Shown here in pieces: positions 33,010 to 41,521 of a DNA stretch of 43,114 nt. The translations under genes were made by a program, and so were the position numbers. The stretch lies in assembly GCA_036502625.1 (NCBI GenBank), contig DASXYG010000043.1, forward strand, positions 1 through 43,114. Direction: 5' to 3'. The notes under the pieces are model-generated. The model did not search any database, was not told the DNA's origin, and worked only from the letters and a program-made list of their open reading frames with translations. Source of the DNA: DASXYG01 sp036502625. Its GTDB lineage: Bacteria; Actinomycetota; Actinomycetes; Streptosporangiales; Streptosporangiaceae. Position 1 is the first letter of the stretch. Each line of letters begins with the position of its first letter.

Positions 33010-33049
33010 CGCCGACGGCCCCGGGACCTGCGCCCCGGGGCCGTCGGCG
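33010..33049. terminator. strong bidirectional hairpin terminator
   Basis: CGCCGACGGCCCCGGG (33010-33025) and its exact inverse (33034-33049) form a perfect 16-bp stem with an 8-nt loop. It sits midway between the convergent stops of the acyl-CoA synthetase (32996) and the GreA-family gene (33055). Confidence 0.85.
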
Positions 33050-33054
33050 GGCCG

Positions 33055-33540
33055 TCAGTGCTCGGCTACGCGCACCGTGAGGACCTTCGCCTCGCTCTCA
33101 CCGCGCGGCGTGGTGTACGTGACGGTGTCGCCCGCGCGGCGGCCCAGGATCGCGCGGCCCAGCGGGCTGTCCGGCGTCAGGACGGAGATGTCGTCCTGGT
33201 CCTGGAGCGCCTTCATGCCGACCTGGACGGTCTCGGTGTCGCCGTCGCCGAACTCCAGGGTCACGAGGGTGCCCACCTCGACCTCCTCGCCGGTCGGGGG
33301 CGCGGCGCGCTTGCTGTCGTTCAGCAGGTCGCCGAGCTCCTCGATCCGGTGGTCGACGCGCTCCAGCTCCGCGCCGCGCTCGACGGCGGCGGCCTGGTCG
33401 GCGCTGTCGCCGCGGGTCTCGTCGAAGCTGAGGCTGGCCACGAGCTGGTTGCGTTCCTCCCGCAGCCGCTCGAGCTCCCCCTCCAGCCGGGCGCGTGCCG
33501 CAGTGGTCAGCCGCGGTTCCTGGCCCAGATGCTCGCTCAC
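33055..33540 (-). CDS. GreA/GreB-family transcription elongation factor
   Basis: A 161-aa protein. An N-terminal coiled coil (ARLEGELERLREERNQLVASL) leads to RGDSADQAAAVERGAELERVDHRIEELGDLL. An FKBP-like C-terminal domain carries VEVGTLVTLEFGDGDTETVQV and SPLGRAILGRRAGDTVTYTTPRG. At the tip GDSADQA replaces the canonical GDLxENAEY. The first aspartate is kept, the glutamate becomes aspartate, and the aromatic is lost. This suggests a paralogue with altered RNA-cleavage stimulation, like the 161-aa mycobacterial Rv3788. The GTG at 33540 was chosen. It does not appear to be the organism's main GreA. Confidence 0.88.
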   Translation of the reverse strand: MSEHLGQEPRLTTAARARLEGELERLREERNQLVASLSFDETRGDSADQAAAVERGAELERVDHRIEELGDLLNDSKRAAPPTGEEVEVGTLVTLEFGDGDTETVQVGMKALQDQDDISVLTPDSPLGRAILGRRAGDTVTYTTPRGESEAKVLTVRVAEH

Positions 33541-33650
33541 GTCGGTATCCGTCTCTTCTCGTCGCCCCGCCCGCCATCCAGGAGGGGCCGCGGTTTAAGT
33601 GTTGGGTGTGCCCAGATCAGGCGGCGCTGAACCGGGCCGGAGGCGGACAG

Positions 33651-35048
33651 TCAGCCTTCCAGGGCGGACAGGAAATCGCCCGCCCATTGGTAGACGTCGT
33701 GCTCGATGACCCGCCTGCGCATCGAGCGCATGCGGCGGGCCAGCTCGGCGGGGTCGGCCCGCATCGCCTCGAGAAGGGTACGTTTCAGCCCGTCGATGTC
33801 GTGCGGGTTGACCAGGAACGCGCGGCGCAGTTCGTCGGCGGCCCCGGCGAACTCGCTGAGCACCAGCGCGCCGCCCAGGTCGCTGCGCGCCGCGACGTAC
33901 TCCTTCGCCACGAGGTTCATGCCGTCGCGCAGCGGCGTCACCACCATCACGTCGGCGGCGAGGAACGACGCGACGAGCTCCCTGCGGTCGTACGACGTGT
34001 GCAGGTAGTGCACCACCGGCCAGCCGAGCCTGCCGTGCTCGCCGTTGACGTGGCCGACCTGCAGCTCGATGTCGTCGCGCAGCCGCTGGTACTGCTCGAC
34101 CCGCTCCCGGCTCGGCGTGGCGATCTGCACCATCACCGCTTCGTCCGGGCGCAGCTCGCCGTCGTCGAGCAGCTCGGCGAACGCGGTCAGCCGCGCGCCG
34201 ATGCCCTTGGTGTAGTCGAGCCGGTCGACGCCGAGCAGCACGTGGTCGGGGTCGCCGAGCTCCTCGCGGATGCGCTTGGCGCGCTCGTGCGTGTCCGGGT
34301 CGGCGGCGATCTCGCTGAGCTCGGCGGCGTCCACGGAGATCGGGAACGCCTCGGCCCGGACGATCCGGTCGCCGACGAAGATCTGCCCCGCCTTCGTGGT
34401 GTGGCCGAGCAGCCGGTGGCACAGCCGTACGAAGTTGGACGCCGCGCCGGGCCGCTGGAACCCGACGAGGTCGGCGCCGAGCAGGCCGTCGACGATCTGC
34501 CGCCGCCAGGGGAGCTGCTGGAACAGCTCGCCCGGCGGGAACGGGATGTGCAGGAAGAACCCGATGCGGAGGTCGGGGCGCAGCCGCCGCAGCATCGACG
34601 GGACGAGCTGCAGTTGGTAGTCCTGCACCCACACGAGCGCGCGGCGCGCCGCGACCTTCGCCACCGACTCCGCGAACCGCTCGTTCACCGAGACGTAGGC
34701 GTCCCACATGGAGCGGTCGTACACCGGCGGCGCCACGACGTCGTGGTACAGCGGCCACAGCGTGGCGTTGGAGAACCCCTCGTAGTACAGCTCGATGTCC
34801 TCCGCGGAGAGCCGCACCGGCACGAGGTGCATGCCGTCGGTGTTGAACGGCTCGGGGCATTCGTCGGGCACGCCCGCCCAGCCGACCCAGGCGCCCTTGC
34901 GGCTGCGCATCACCGGGCTCAGCGCGCTGACCAGGCCGCCCGGGCTGCGCCGCCAGCGCAGCGCGCCGTCCGGCGTGACCACTCGGTCGACGGGCAGACG
35001 GTTCGCCACGACGACGAATGAGCTCTTGCCAGACGCAGCGTCCGCCAC
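33651..35048 (-). CDS. otsA: alpha,alpha-trehalose-phosphate synthase (OtsA)
   Basis: A 465-aa GT20 glycosyltransferase making trehalose-6-phosphate from a nucleoside-diphosphate glucose and glucose-6-phosphate. Seen are VVANRLPVDR, WVGWAG, VWVQDYQLQLVP, FFLHIPFPP, GVDRLDYTKGI and the donor site PLRDGMNLVAKEYVAAR with LSEFAGAA. Length agrees with bacterial OtsA. The GTG at 35048 has GAGGGGG about 7 nt upstream. No otsB is adjacent, so dephosphorylation must be encoded elsewhere. A 17-bp dyad overlaps a TAAAAT -10-like element upstream. Confidence 0.95.
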   Translation of the reverse strand: MADAASGKSSFVVVANRLPVDRVVTPDGALRWRRSPGGLVSALSPVMRSRKGAWVGWAGVPDECPEPFNTDGMHLVPVRLSAEDIELYYEGFSNATLWPLYHDVVAPPVYDRSMWDAYVSVNERFAESVAKVAARRALVWVQDYQLQLVPSMLRRLRPDLRIGFFLHIPFPPGELFQQLPWRRQIVDGLLGADLVGFQRPGAASNFVRLCHRLLGHTTKAGQIFVGDRIVRAEAFPISVDAAELSEIAADPDTHERAKRIREELGDPDHVLLGVDRLDYTKGIGARLTAFAELLDDGELRPDEAVMVQIATPSRERVEQYQRLRDDIELQVGHVNGEHGRLGWPVVHYLHTSYDRRELVASFLAADVMVVTPLRDGMNLVAKEYVAARSDLGGALVLSEFAGAADELRRAFLVNPHDIDGLKRTLLEAMRADPAELARRMRSMRRRVIEHDVYQWAGDFLSALEG

Positions 35049-35072
35049 CGCGAGTCCCCCTCTGTACGATTT

Positions 35073-35089
35073 GCGCGTATTTTACGCGC
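35073..35089 (-). promoter_or_regulatory. dyad overlapping the otsA promoter
   Basis: GCGCGTATTTTACGCGC is a perfect 7-bp inverted repeat with a 3-nt AT-rich centre, 24 nt before the otsA start. Its minus-strand centre contains TAAAAT, a plausible -10. It may be a repressor site over the promoter. The other bases of 35049-35190 show nothing else I can support. Confidence 0.5.
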
Positions 35090-35190
35090 CGGGACCGCGC
35101 CACTCCCGCGCGGAACACGGCCGCGGCCCGGTAAAGGGGGCCACGGCCAGAAGTAACTGCCCGTGGGCGGTCACCGGAAACGTCGGACGT

Positions 35191-36096
35191 TCAGGGCCGT
35201 ACGACGTTGCGCAGCGGCCGTCCCGCGGCGAATGCGCGTAGCTGTTCGGCGAGGAAACGCCTGGCCCGAGGATAGAAGGTGGCCGAGCCTCCGCCGACGT
35301 GCGGGGTGATCAACACGCCGGGGATGTCCCACAGAGGGTGACCGGGCGGCAGGGGCTCGGGCTCGACGACATCGAGCGCGGCGCGCAGGCGGCCGGATGC
35401 GGTCTCGGCGACGATCGCGGCGGTGTCGAGCACCGGGCCGCGCCCGATGTTCACCACGAGCGCGCCGTCGGGCAGCAGCGCGAGCTCCCGGGCGCCGATC
35501 ATGCCGGCGGAGTCGGCGCCGCCGGGGACGATCAGCACGACGACGTCGGCGGCGGGCAGCAGCTCCGGGAGCTCGCCCACCGCGTGGACCTCCTCGTCCG
35601 GCCGCGCGTGGCGGGCGACCCGTACGACCTCGGCCTCGCAGGCGCGCAGCCGGGTGTCCAGCGCCGCGCCGATGCTGCCGTAGCCGACGATCAGCACGCG
35701 GGACCCGGCGAGCGACCCGGTGTGCTCGCGCAGCCAGGTGTGCGCCCGCTGCTCCCGCGCCCACTTCGGGAACTCCCGCTGCGCGGCCAGGATGAGCGCG
35801 AGCGCGTGCTCCGCGGTGCTCGCGTCGTGCAGCCCGCGCCCGTTGCACAGGGTGACGCCGTCGGGGAGCAGCGGCAGCAGCTCCTCGTAGCCGGCGTTCA
35901 GCGTCTGGAGCACCTTCAGCCGCGGCATCCCGGCGATCAGCTCGGGCCCGTGGTCCTTGGCGTACGGCAGGGCGAAGAACGCGACGTCCGTAACGTCCTC
36001 CGGCGGCGCGCCGACCCCGTCGTACACGTCGATCGCCAGGTCCGCCGCATCGCGCAGCTCCCCCCACGGCACCAGCGCGCGCGTTCTCTCACCCAT
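35191..36096 (-). CDS. D-isomer-specific 2-hydroxyacid dehydrogenase
   Basis: A 301-aa NAD(P)-dependent dehydrogenase. The nucleotide motif GYGSIGAALDTRLRA is followed by NIGRGPVLDT (catalytic Arg), DVVEPEPLPPGHPLW (Glu) and ITPHVGGGS (His). The N-terminal substrate-binding domain has QTLNAGYEELLPLLPDGVTLCNGRG. It is closest in form to the phosphoglycerate-dehydrogenase/glyoxylate-reductase group, but shorter than SerA and without an ACT domain. The ATG is at 36096. It starts 28 nt after the pxpC stop, so it probably ends the pxp operon. The substrate is unknown. Confidence 0.9.
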   Translation of the reverse strand: MGERTRALVPWGELRDAADLAIDVYDGVGAPPEDVTDVAFFALPYAKDHGPELIAGMPRLKVLQTLNAGYEELLPLLPDGVTLCNGRGLHDASTAEHALALILAAQREFPKWAREQRAHTWLREHTGSLAGSRVLIVGYGSIGAALDTRLRACEAEVVRVARHARPDEEVHAVGELPELLPAADVVVLIVPGGADSAGMIGARELALLPDGALVVNIGRGPVLDTAAIVAETASGRLRAALDVVEPEPLPPGHPLWDIPGVLITPHVGGGSATFYPRARRFLAEQLRAFAAGRPLRNVVRP

Positions 36097-36124
36097 GCCG
36101 GAGATCGTCCCATGGGCGCGGCCG

Positions 36125-37006
36125 TCAGCGGGCGCCGGGCGAACGGCGGAAGCGGACGCGCTGGCCGGGGCGCGCCTGGGCGGCCCGGTCGGCGTCCGCG
36201 GCCACGACGACGGCGATCACCGGGTAGCCGCCGGTCACCGGATGGTCGGCGAGCAGCAGCGTGGGCAGCTCGGACGGCGGGACCTGCAGGGCGCCGCGGA
36301 CCATGCCCTCGCTGGGCAGCTCGTCCGTACGGGCGCGGTGCAGGCGCGGCCCGGACAGCCGCATGCCGATGCGGTCGCTGTCGGAAGTGACGTCGTACGG
36401 GCCGCCCGTCAGCGCCGCGAGCGCCGCATCGGTGAACCAGTCGTCGCGCGGCCCCGGGACGATCCGCAGCGTCAGCGTGCCGCTCTCCGGGGCGGCGACC
36501 GGGGCGTAGTCGACCGCGGGGAGCTCGCCGGACGGCGCGCCGACGGGGAGGCGCACGCCGGGGCGCAGCGGGTCCGGGCCGATGCCCGCCATGGTGTCCG
36601 TGGACCGCGAGCCGAGCACGGGCGCGACGTCCACGCCCCCGCGTACGGCCAGGTAGCCGCGCAGCCCGGCGTCCGGCACGCCGCAGCGCAGCCGGGCGCC
36701 GTCCGGCAGCCGGACCAGCGTGTTGGCGGCGACCGGCCGCACGCGCCCGCCGTGCTCGACGGTGAGGGGTCCGGGCGCGCCGGTCGCCGCGACGTATCCC
36801 CCGCCCACGGCGCGCACGTCGAGACCGCCGAACGTCGTCTCGACGGCCGCCGCGCCCTCCGGGTTGCCGACCAGCCGGTTGGCCAGCCGCAGCGCGCCCC
36901 GGTCGGCCGCGCCCGACGCGCCCACGCCCAGTTCGGCGCGGCCCGGCCTGCCGAGGTCCTGCACGCTGGCGAACGGCCCGCTCGCCAGCACCTCCAGCGC
37001 CCTCAC
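36125..37006 (-). CDS. pxpC: 5-oxoprolinase subunit PxpC
   Basis: A 293-aa biotin-carboxyltransferase-like protein (KipA/AHS2 family). Seen are LEVLASGPFASVQDLGRPGRAELGV, SGAADRGALRLANRLVGN, RGYLAVRGGVDVAPVLGSRSTD and the SDRIGMRLSGP and GGYPVIAVVV segments. With PxpA and PxpB it forms the ATP-dependent bacterial 5-oxoprolinase that detoxifies pyroglutamate. The GTG at 37006 overlaps the pxpB stop by 4 nt. Length is normal. Confidence 0.93.
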   Translation of the reverse strand: MRALEVLASGPFASVQDLGRPGRAELGVGASGAADRGALRLANRLVGNPEGAAAVETTFGGLDVRAVGGGYVAATGAPGPLTVEHGGRVRPVAANTLVRLPDGARLRCGVPDAGLRGYLAVRGGVDVAPVLGSRSTDTMAGIGPDPLRPGVRLPVGAPSGELPAVDYAPVAAPESGTLTLRIVPGPRDDWFTDAALAALTGGPYDVTSDSDRIGMRLSGPRLHRARTDELPSEGMVRGALQVPPSELPTLLLADHPVTGGYPVIAVVVAADADRAAQARPGQRVRFRRSPGAR

Positions 37007-37641
37007 CCGGCCTCCTCGAAGCGCACCCGGACACCGGGGCGCAGCAGGGCGGGCGGGTCGCGGTCCAGGTCCCAGGTGGCGACCTCCGTACGGCCGACCA
37101 ACTGCCAGCCGCCCGGCGACTCGCGCGGGTAGACGCCGCTGAACTCCCCGGCCAGCGCGACGGCGCCGGCCGGGACGCGCGTACGGGACTCGGCGCGGCG
37201 CGGCACCCGCAGGCACGGGTCGCCGCCGGCGAGGTAGCCGAAGCCCGGCGAGAACCCGCAGAACGCGACCGTCCACGGGGTACCGGTGTGCGCGGCGACG
37301 ACCTCGCGCGGCGTCAGCCCCGTGTGCGCGGCGACGTCGTCGAGGTCGGCGCCGTCGTACGCCACGGGGATCCGTACGGGCGGCGCGTCCGCGAACACCT
37401 CGCCGGGCGCGGCCTCCGTGCCGGCGCGGCCGGCCGCGGCGCGGACCGCGCGCGCGACGGCGTCCGGGTCGGCGCGCGCCGGGTCGAGGCTGAGCAGCAG
37501 CGTGCGCGCGGCCGGCACCAGGTCGGTCACCCCGTCGGGCGGGTCGGCGCGCAGCGCGGCGTACAGCGCCAGCACCCGTCCGAGGCCGCCCACCTCGACG
37601 AGCACACCGGAGTCGGCGCATCGCAGCACCCGGACGCTCAC
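37003..37641 (-). CDS. pxpB: 5-oxoprolinase subunit PxpB
   Basis: A 212-aa KipI/AHS1-family protein. The conserved part is FCGFSPGFGYLAGGDPCLRVPRRAESRTRVPAGAVALAG, then GGWQLVGRTEVATWD. It partners PxpC. The GTG at 37641 overlaps the pxpA stop by 4 nt (GTGA). The B and C subunits look complete, in contrast to PxpA. Confidence 0.93.
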   Translation of the reverse strand: MSVRVLRCADSGVLVEVGGLGRVLALYAALRADPPDGVTDLVPAARTLLLSLDPARADPDAVARAVRAAAGRAGTEAAPGEVFADAPPVRIPVAYDGADLDDVAAHTGLTPREVVAAHTGTPWTVAFCGFSPGFGYLAGGDPCLRVPRRAESRTRVPAGAVALAGEFSGVYPRESPGGWQLVGRTEVATWDLDRDPPALLRPGVRVRFEEAG

Positions 37642-38156
37642 CCGTCCGCGCCCGGGGCGAACGGGGCGAGGGTCGCGCCCGCCTCCGTGAGCGCGGTGCG
37701 GACGGCGCGGGCGACGCCGACCGCCCCGGGGGTGTCGCCGTGGACGCAGATGGACGCGGCGCGCACCGGCACGACGGTGCCGTCGACGGCCACGATCTCG
37801 CCGCGCGTGGCCAGGCGTGCGCAGCGGGCCGCGATCTCCTCCGCGTCGTGCAGCACGGCGGGCAGCGCCGGGTCGTACCGGACGACCGCGGCCACCACGG
37901 CGGCGGCCTGCTCCTCGTGGTCGATGAACCGGCGGCCGAACCCGGCCAGGTCGCGGTACGCCACCTGCGCGCCGGTCGCCACGCCCCGCGCGGCGGCACG
38001 CGCACACGCGCGCGCGATGACCGACGGGTCGCCCGCGTGGCAGCCGCAGGCGACGTTCGCGCTGGTCACGACGTCCAGCAGCGCGTCGTCGTCGCCCAGC
38101 TCCCAGCGGCCGAAGCTCTCCGCGAGGTCGGCGTTCAGGTCGATCCGCATGGCCAT
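37638..38156 (-). CDS. pxpA: 5-oxoprolinase subunit PxpA, internally shortened
   Basis: A LamB/YcsF-family protein of only 172 aa, where PxpA is usually about 245-255. The N-terminus MRIDLNADLAESFGRWELGDDDALL, SANVACGCHAGD, and C-terminus VAVDGTVVPVRAASICVHGDTPGAVGVARAVRTAL are well conserved. The central KPHGALYN region is missing. The remaining middle reads DHEEQAAAVVAAVVRYDPALPAVLHDAEEIAARC. Reading frame is intact, so in-frame deletions totalling about 75 residues are the best explanation. The ATG at 38156 has GGGAGG 6 nt upstream. Activity is doubtful unless the lost region is dispensable. Confidence 0.85.
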   Translation of the reverse strand: MAMRIDLNADLAESFGRWELGDDDALLDVVTSANVACGCHAGDPSVIARACARAAARGVATGAQVAYRDLAGFGRRFIDHEEQAAAVVAAVVRYDPALPAVLHDAEEIAARCARLATRGEIVAVDGTVVPVRAASICVHGDTPGAVGVARAVRTALTEAGATLAPFAPGADG

Positions 38157-38368
38157 GTCGGCCTCCCAGGTCACGAAGCTGTGTCCCCATTGTGACGAAC
38201 CGGGCGTACGGACACCCGGAAGACGGCCGCCGGACGCCGTACGCGCCGTGGAACCGCCGCGCTGGCCGGGTCCGGAGCGCCGTCCATACCCCTGGCCGGT
38301 AGCCGCGGTCGGCCGGGAGGGGCCGTTGATCACCGCCCAACTGGTACAACACGCTGTCCGGTTGGCCG

Positions 38369-38374
38369 TATGGT
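38369..38374 (+). promoter_or_regulatory. -10 element of a leaderless transcript
   Basis: TATGGT ends 7 nt before the GTG at 38382 and no ribosome-binding site is present. The -35 is weak. The rest of 38157-38368 holds no convincing gene; the pxpA side contains GTCAC (38170-38174) and GTGAC (38192-38196), a short inverted repeat of uncertain meaning. Confidence 0.45.
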
Positions 38375-38381
38375 CGGTTAG

Positions 38382-39413
38382 GTGTGGTTGGGATTGCTCG
38401 GCGCACTGGCGGCCTCCTTGTTCCTCGGCACCGGCACGGTGCTCGAGGCCATGGCCGCGCGCACGGAGCCGCTGCGCGACCGGAAGCTCGACCCCGGTCT
38501 GCTGACACGGCTCCTGCGCCGCTGGCATTTCGTCGGCGGGCTCGCCTGTGAGCTGGTCGGATTCCTGTGCCTGCTCGGCGCGCTGCGCACGCTCCCGCTG
38601 TTCCTCGCGCAGTCCTCCTCGGCCGGGAGCCTGGCCGTGTCCGCGGTGCTCGGCTCCAAGATGATCGGCTACCAGCTCCACAAGCTGGAGAAGGCCGCGG
38701 TCATCGCCGTGTGCGCGGGGCTGGCGCTGCTCGGCGTCTCGGCCGCCGGCCGTGCCCACGTCGAGGGCGGCTGGGAGGTCCGTACGGGCCTGATCATCGC
38801 GGTCGGCGTGCTCGTCGTGCTGGCGCTCGCCGCGGCGAAGCTGCCGCCCGGGTGGCGCGCCGGCGCGCTCGGCGGCGTCGCCGGCCTCGCGTTCGGCGTG
38901 GCCAGCATCTCGATCCGCGTGCTCGGCAACCTCCACTCCGTGAAGTCGCTGGCCGAGGACCCCGCGTTCTACGTCATGTGCGTCTGCGGCGCGGGCGCGT
39001 TCCTGCTGTTCGCGACCGCCCTGCAGCAGAGCAAGGTCACCGTCGTCCAGTCGGCCATGGTGCTCGGGCAGACGGTGATCCCCGCCATCGTGGGCGTGCT
39101 CGTGCTCGGCGACCGGCCGCGCCACGGCTTCATGATCGTCGCGCTGGTCGGCTTCCTCTGCGCCATCGGCGGCGCCCTGGTCCTGGCCCGCTTCGAGGCC
39201 CGCGAGGACACCGTGGCGCAGGCCAGGCGCAAGGTCGAGAAGGACCTCGCCGAGGAGACGGCCGAGGGCACCGCCAACGCCGATGCCGCCCTGGGCCAGA
39301 CCGGCCCGCCCCCGGCCATCGAGGACCGCAAGCCGCCCGCGGCCGGCGGCGCCGCGCTCGGCCGCCGCCGCATCGCCCACGGCGAGCCGGACACCCCGCC
39401 GGCGTCCCGCTAG
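38382..39413 (+). CDS. DMT-superfamily (EamA-like) membrane protein
   Basis: A 343-aa protein with about nine hydrophobic segments in two halves and a hydrophilic, Pro/Ala-rich C-terminal tail (about residues 280-343). Seen are LGTGTVLEAMAARTEP, ALRTLPLFLAQSSSAGSLAVSAVLGSKMIG and VQSAMVLGQTVIPAIVGVLVLGDRPRHGF, typical of actinobacterial DMT family proteins annotated as small-molecule permeases. The substrate is unknown. The GTG at 38382 appears leaderless. The charged cytoplasmic tail is longer than usual for the family. Confidence 0.85.
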   Translation: MWLGLLGALAASLFLGTGTVLEAMAARTEPLRDRKLDPGLLTRLLRRWHFVGGLACELVGFLCLLGALRTLPLFLAQSSSAGSLAVSAVLGSKMIGYQLHKLEKAAVIAVCAGLALLGVSAAGRAHVEGGWEVRTGLIIAVGVLVVLALAAAKLPPGWRAGALGGVAGLAFGVASISIRVLGNLHSVKSLAEDPAFYVMCVCGAGAFLLFATALQQSKVTVVQSAMVLGQTVIPAIVGVLVLGDRPRHGFMIVALVGFLCAIGGALVLARFEAREDTVAQARRKVEKDLAEETAEGTANADAALGQTGPPPAIEDRKPPAAGGAALGRRRIAHGEPDTPPASR

Positions 39414-39470
39414 CCCCGCACGTCACACGCCGATCGCCGGAAATGCGCGGTCTTCGGTTCGCGTAGCCCG

Positions 39471-39476
39471 TATAGT
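39471..39476 (+). promoter_or_regulatory. -10 element for the secreted amidase gene
   Basis: TATAGT is the best -10 in the 120-nt upstream gap and would give a leader of about 50 nt. No convincing -35 is seen. The leader is too short for a ydaO (cyclic di-AMP) riboswitch, which precedes many actinobacterial cell-wall hydrolases. Confidence 0.45.
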
Positions 39477-39533
39477 CCCTCCCCGTCGCGTAATCGCGTC
39501 ATCACATTCGCGTTCCACCTCGGGGGAGGTTCC

Positions 39534-41414
39534 GTGCATCGTCTCCGGACCACACGCGTCGCCACGGCGGCCCTTGCCGTCGCCGTGCTCGGCGGTGTGG
39601 CCGCGGTCGTCGGGCAGGCGGCGGCCGCCGCGCCCCGCGACCGCGTCCGACAGGGCGACTTCGCCGACGCCGCGAAGGAGTTCCACGTACCGCAGCGCGT
39701 CCTGCTCGCCGTGTCGTACGCCGAGACCCGCTGGGACGACCACGGCGCCCACCCGAGCACCACCGGCGCGTACGGCCCGATGGCCCTGGTATGGCGGCCG
39801 GCCGGCGCGGCGTCGCCGCGCGGCCTGGCCGCGTCCGACACCCGCGCACAGAGCCTCGCCACGGCGGCCCGGCTCATCCACGCCCGCCCCGCCGAGCTGC
39901 GCACCGACCCCCGGGAGAACATCCGCGGCGGCGCGGCGCTGCTCGCGTACTGGGCGAAGCACCTCGGCGGCGGCCTCCCGGCGACCGACGGCAAGTGGTA
40001 CCCCGCGGTCGCGAAGTACAGCGGATCCACCACCACCGAGGCGCTGACCTTCGCCGACGACGTCTACTCCGCGCTGCGCGCCGGCGCGTCGCGCACGACG
40101 TCGGACGGCCAGCGGATGGCCATGCGCGCCGCCGCCGTCACGCCCGACAAGTCCGCGGCCAAGCGCATGCGGCTGGCCGCGGCGCCGAGCGCGAAGGCGG
40201 AGTGCCCGACGAGCCTGCACTGCGCGTTCCTCCCCGCGGCGTACGCCCAGACCGACCCGAAGGACAAGACGAAGTACGGCAACTACGACCGTGCCCGGCG
40301 CCCGCGCGACCTGAAGATCAACTCGATCGTCATCCACGACACCGAAGAGACGTACGACAAGACGAAGCAGCTCTTCACCGACCCCACATCGGCGGTCTCC
40401 GCGCACTACGTGGTGCGGTCCTCCGACGGCCAGATCACCCAGATGGTGCCGACCCGCGACATCGCGTGGCAGGCCGGCAACTGGGACGTCAACATGCACT
40501 CCATCGGCATCGAGCACGAGGGCTACGTCGACAAGGGCGCCACCTGGTTCACCGAGCCGATGTACCGCTCGTCCGCGCGGCTCGTGCGCTACCTCGCCCA
40601 CCGGTTCGGCATCCCGGTCGACCGCGGCCACATCTTCGGCCACGACAACGTCCCCGGTCAGGACACCAAGGGCACCGCGTCGATGCACACCGACCCCGGC
40701 CCGTACTGGAACTGGGACCACTACCTGGACCTCGTACGCGGCCACGCCCCGCACACCCGCCCGTGGAGCGCGCACGCGAAGCAGGTCGCGATCGCGCCGG
40801 TGTTCGACCGCAACAAGCCGCCGGTCAGCACCTGCGACGCCAACGGGAAGTGCACGGACCTCCCCGCGCAGGGCGCCTCGTTCGTCTACCTCCGCAACGC
40901 GCCGAGCGACGACGCGCCGCTGCTGTCCGACCCGGCGCTGCACCCGGACGGCAAGCCGGGCACCACCGCGATCGGCGACTGGGGCGCGCACGCGTCGTCC
41001 GGCCAGCGGTTCGCCGTGGCCGGGCGCCGTCCGGGCTGGACGGGCATCTGGTACGCCGGGACCATCGGCTGGTTCCGCGACTCCAAGGCCGCCCCCGCCA
41101 CCCGCCCCGCGCACGGCCGGGTGATCACCCCGCGCGGCGCCACCGCCCCGACGTACGGCGTGGCGTTCCCCGAGAAGGCGGAGTACCCGAAGGAGATCCC
41201 TCCGGTCGCCGTCACACCGCTGCCGTACACGTTGAAGAAGGGGCAGCGCTACACCGTGGTGAACGTGGTGAAGGCCGACTACTACTACGCCAAGACCATC
41301 GACGCCAGCCTCCCCGGCGACCGCACGGTGGTGCACGGCAAGCAGGCGTACGACGTGATCCAGCTAGGCCACCGCCTCGCCTACGTCCGCACCTCGGACG
41401 TGGCGGGCGGCTGA
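39534..41414 (+). CDS. secreted lysozyme-like / N-acetylmuramoyl-L-alanine amidase
   Basis: A 626-aa exported protein. A signal peptide (about residues 1-33, ending AAAAAPRD) is followed by a lysozyme-like region (VPQRVLLAVSYAETRWDDHG, TTGAYGPMAL, NIRGGAALLAYWAKHL). An Amidase_2 domain (about 255-405) carries zinc-ligand candidates in IVIHDTEE and ASMHTDPGPYWNWDHY and the catalytic-region SIGIEHEGY. A C-terminal region with SH3-like repeats ends the protein. It would cleave the bond between muramic acid and the stem peptide outside the membrane, in growth, spore or development-related remodelling. The GTG at 39534 has GGGGAGG 5 nt upstream. The glycosidase-like part has only one clear catalytic glutamate candidate, so it may be a binding module. 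Confidence 0.92.
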   Translation: MHRLRTTRVATAALAVAVLGGVAAVVGQAAAAAPRDRVRQGDFADAAKEFHVPQRVLLAVSYAETRWDDHGAHPSTTGAYGPMALVWRPAGAASPRGLAASDTRAQSLATAARLIHARPAELRTDPRENIRGGAALLAYWAKHLGGGLPATDGKWYPAVAKYSGSTTTEALTFADDVYSALRAGASRTTSDGQRMAMRAAAVTPDKSAAKRMRLAAAPSAKAECPTSLHCAFLPAAYAQTDPKDKTKYGNYDRARRPRDLKINSIVIHDTEETYDKTKQLFTDPTSAVSAHYVVRSSDGQITQMVPTRDIAWQAGNWDVNMHSIGIEHEGYVDKGATWFTEPMYRSSARLVRYLAHRFGIPVDRGHIFGHDNVPGQDTKGTASMHTDPGPYWNWDHYLDLVRGHAPHTRPWSAHAKQVAIAPVFDRNKPPVSTCDANGKCTDLPAQGASFVYLRNAPSDDAPLLSDPALHPDGKPGTTAIGDWGAHASSGQRFAVAGRRPGWTGIWYAGTIGWFRDSKAAPATRPAHGRVITPRGATAPTYGVAFPEKAEYPKEIPPVAVTPLPYTLKKGQRYTVVNVVKADYYYAKTIDASLPGDRTVVHGKQAYDVIQLGHRLAYVRTSDVAGG

Positions 41415-41419
41415 GAACC

Positions 41420-41463
41420 GTCCCCTCGGACGCGGCCCGGGTGGGGTCCGCGCCCGAGGGGAC
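41420..41463 (+). terminator. hairpin terminator after the amidase gene
   Basis: GTCCCCTCGG and CCGAGGGGAC, with inner CGCGG/CCGCG, form a 15-16 pair stem with one mismatch and a 12-nt loop. It begins 6 nt after the stop codon. There is no T-tract. Confidence 0.75.
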
Positions 41464-41521
41464 CGGGCGGCGTACGAGGCGGGGGCGTACGGCGTGGGGA
41501 CGGAGGGCGTACGGGATCCGC

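Noticed and set aside
38170..38196. GTCAC/GTGAC inverted repeat before pxpA as an operator
   Set aside because: Only five-base arms 17 nt apart, expected by chance at this base composition.
39414..39533. A ydaO-type cyclic di-AMP riboswitch before the amidase
   Set aside because: The likely leader is about 50 nt, too short, and no conserved riboswitch core was seen.
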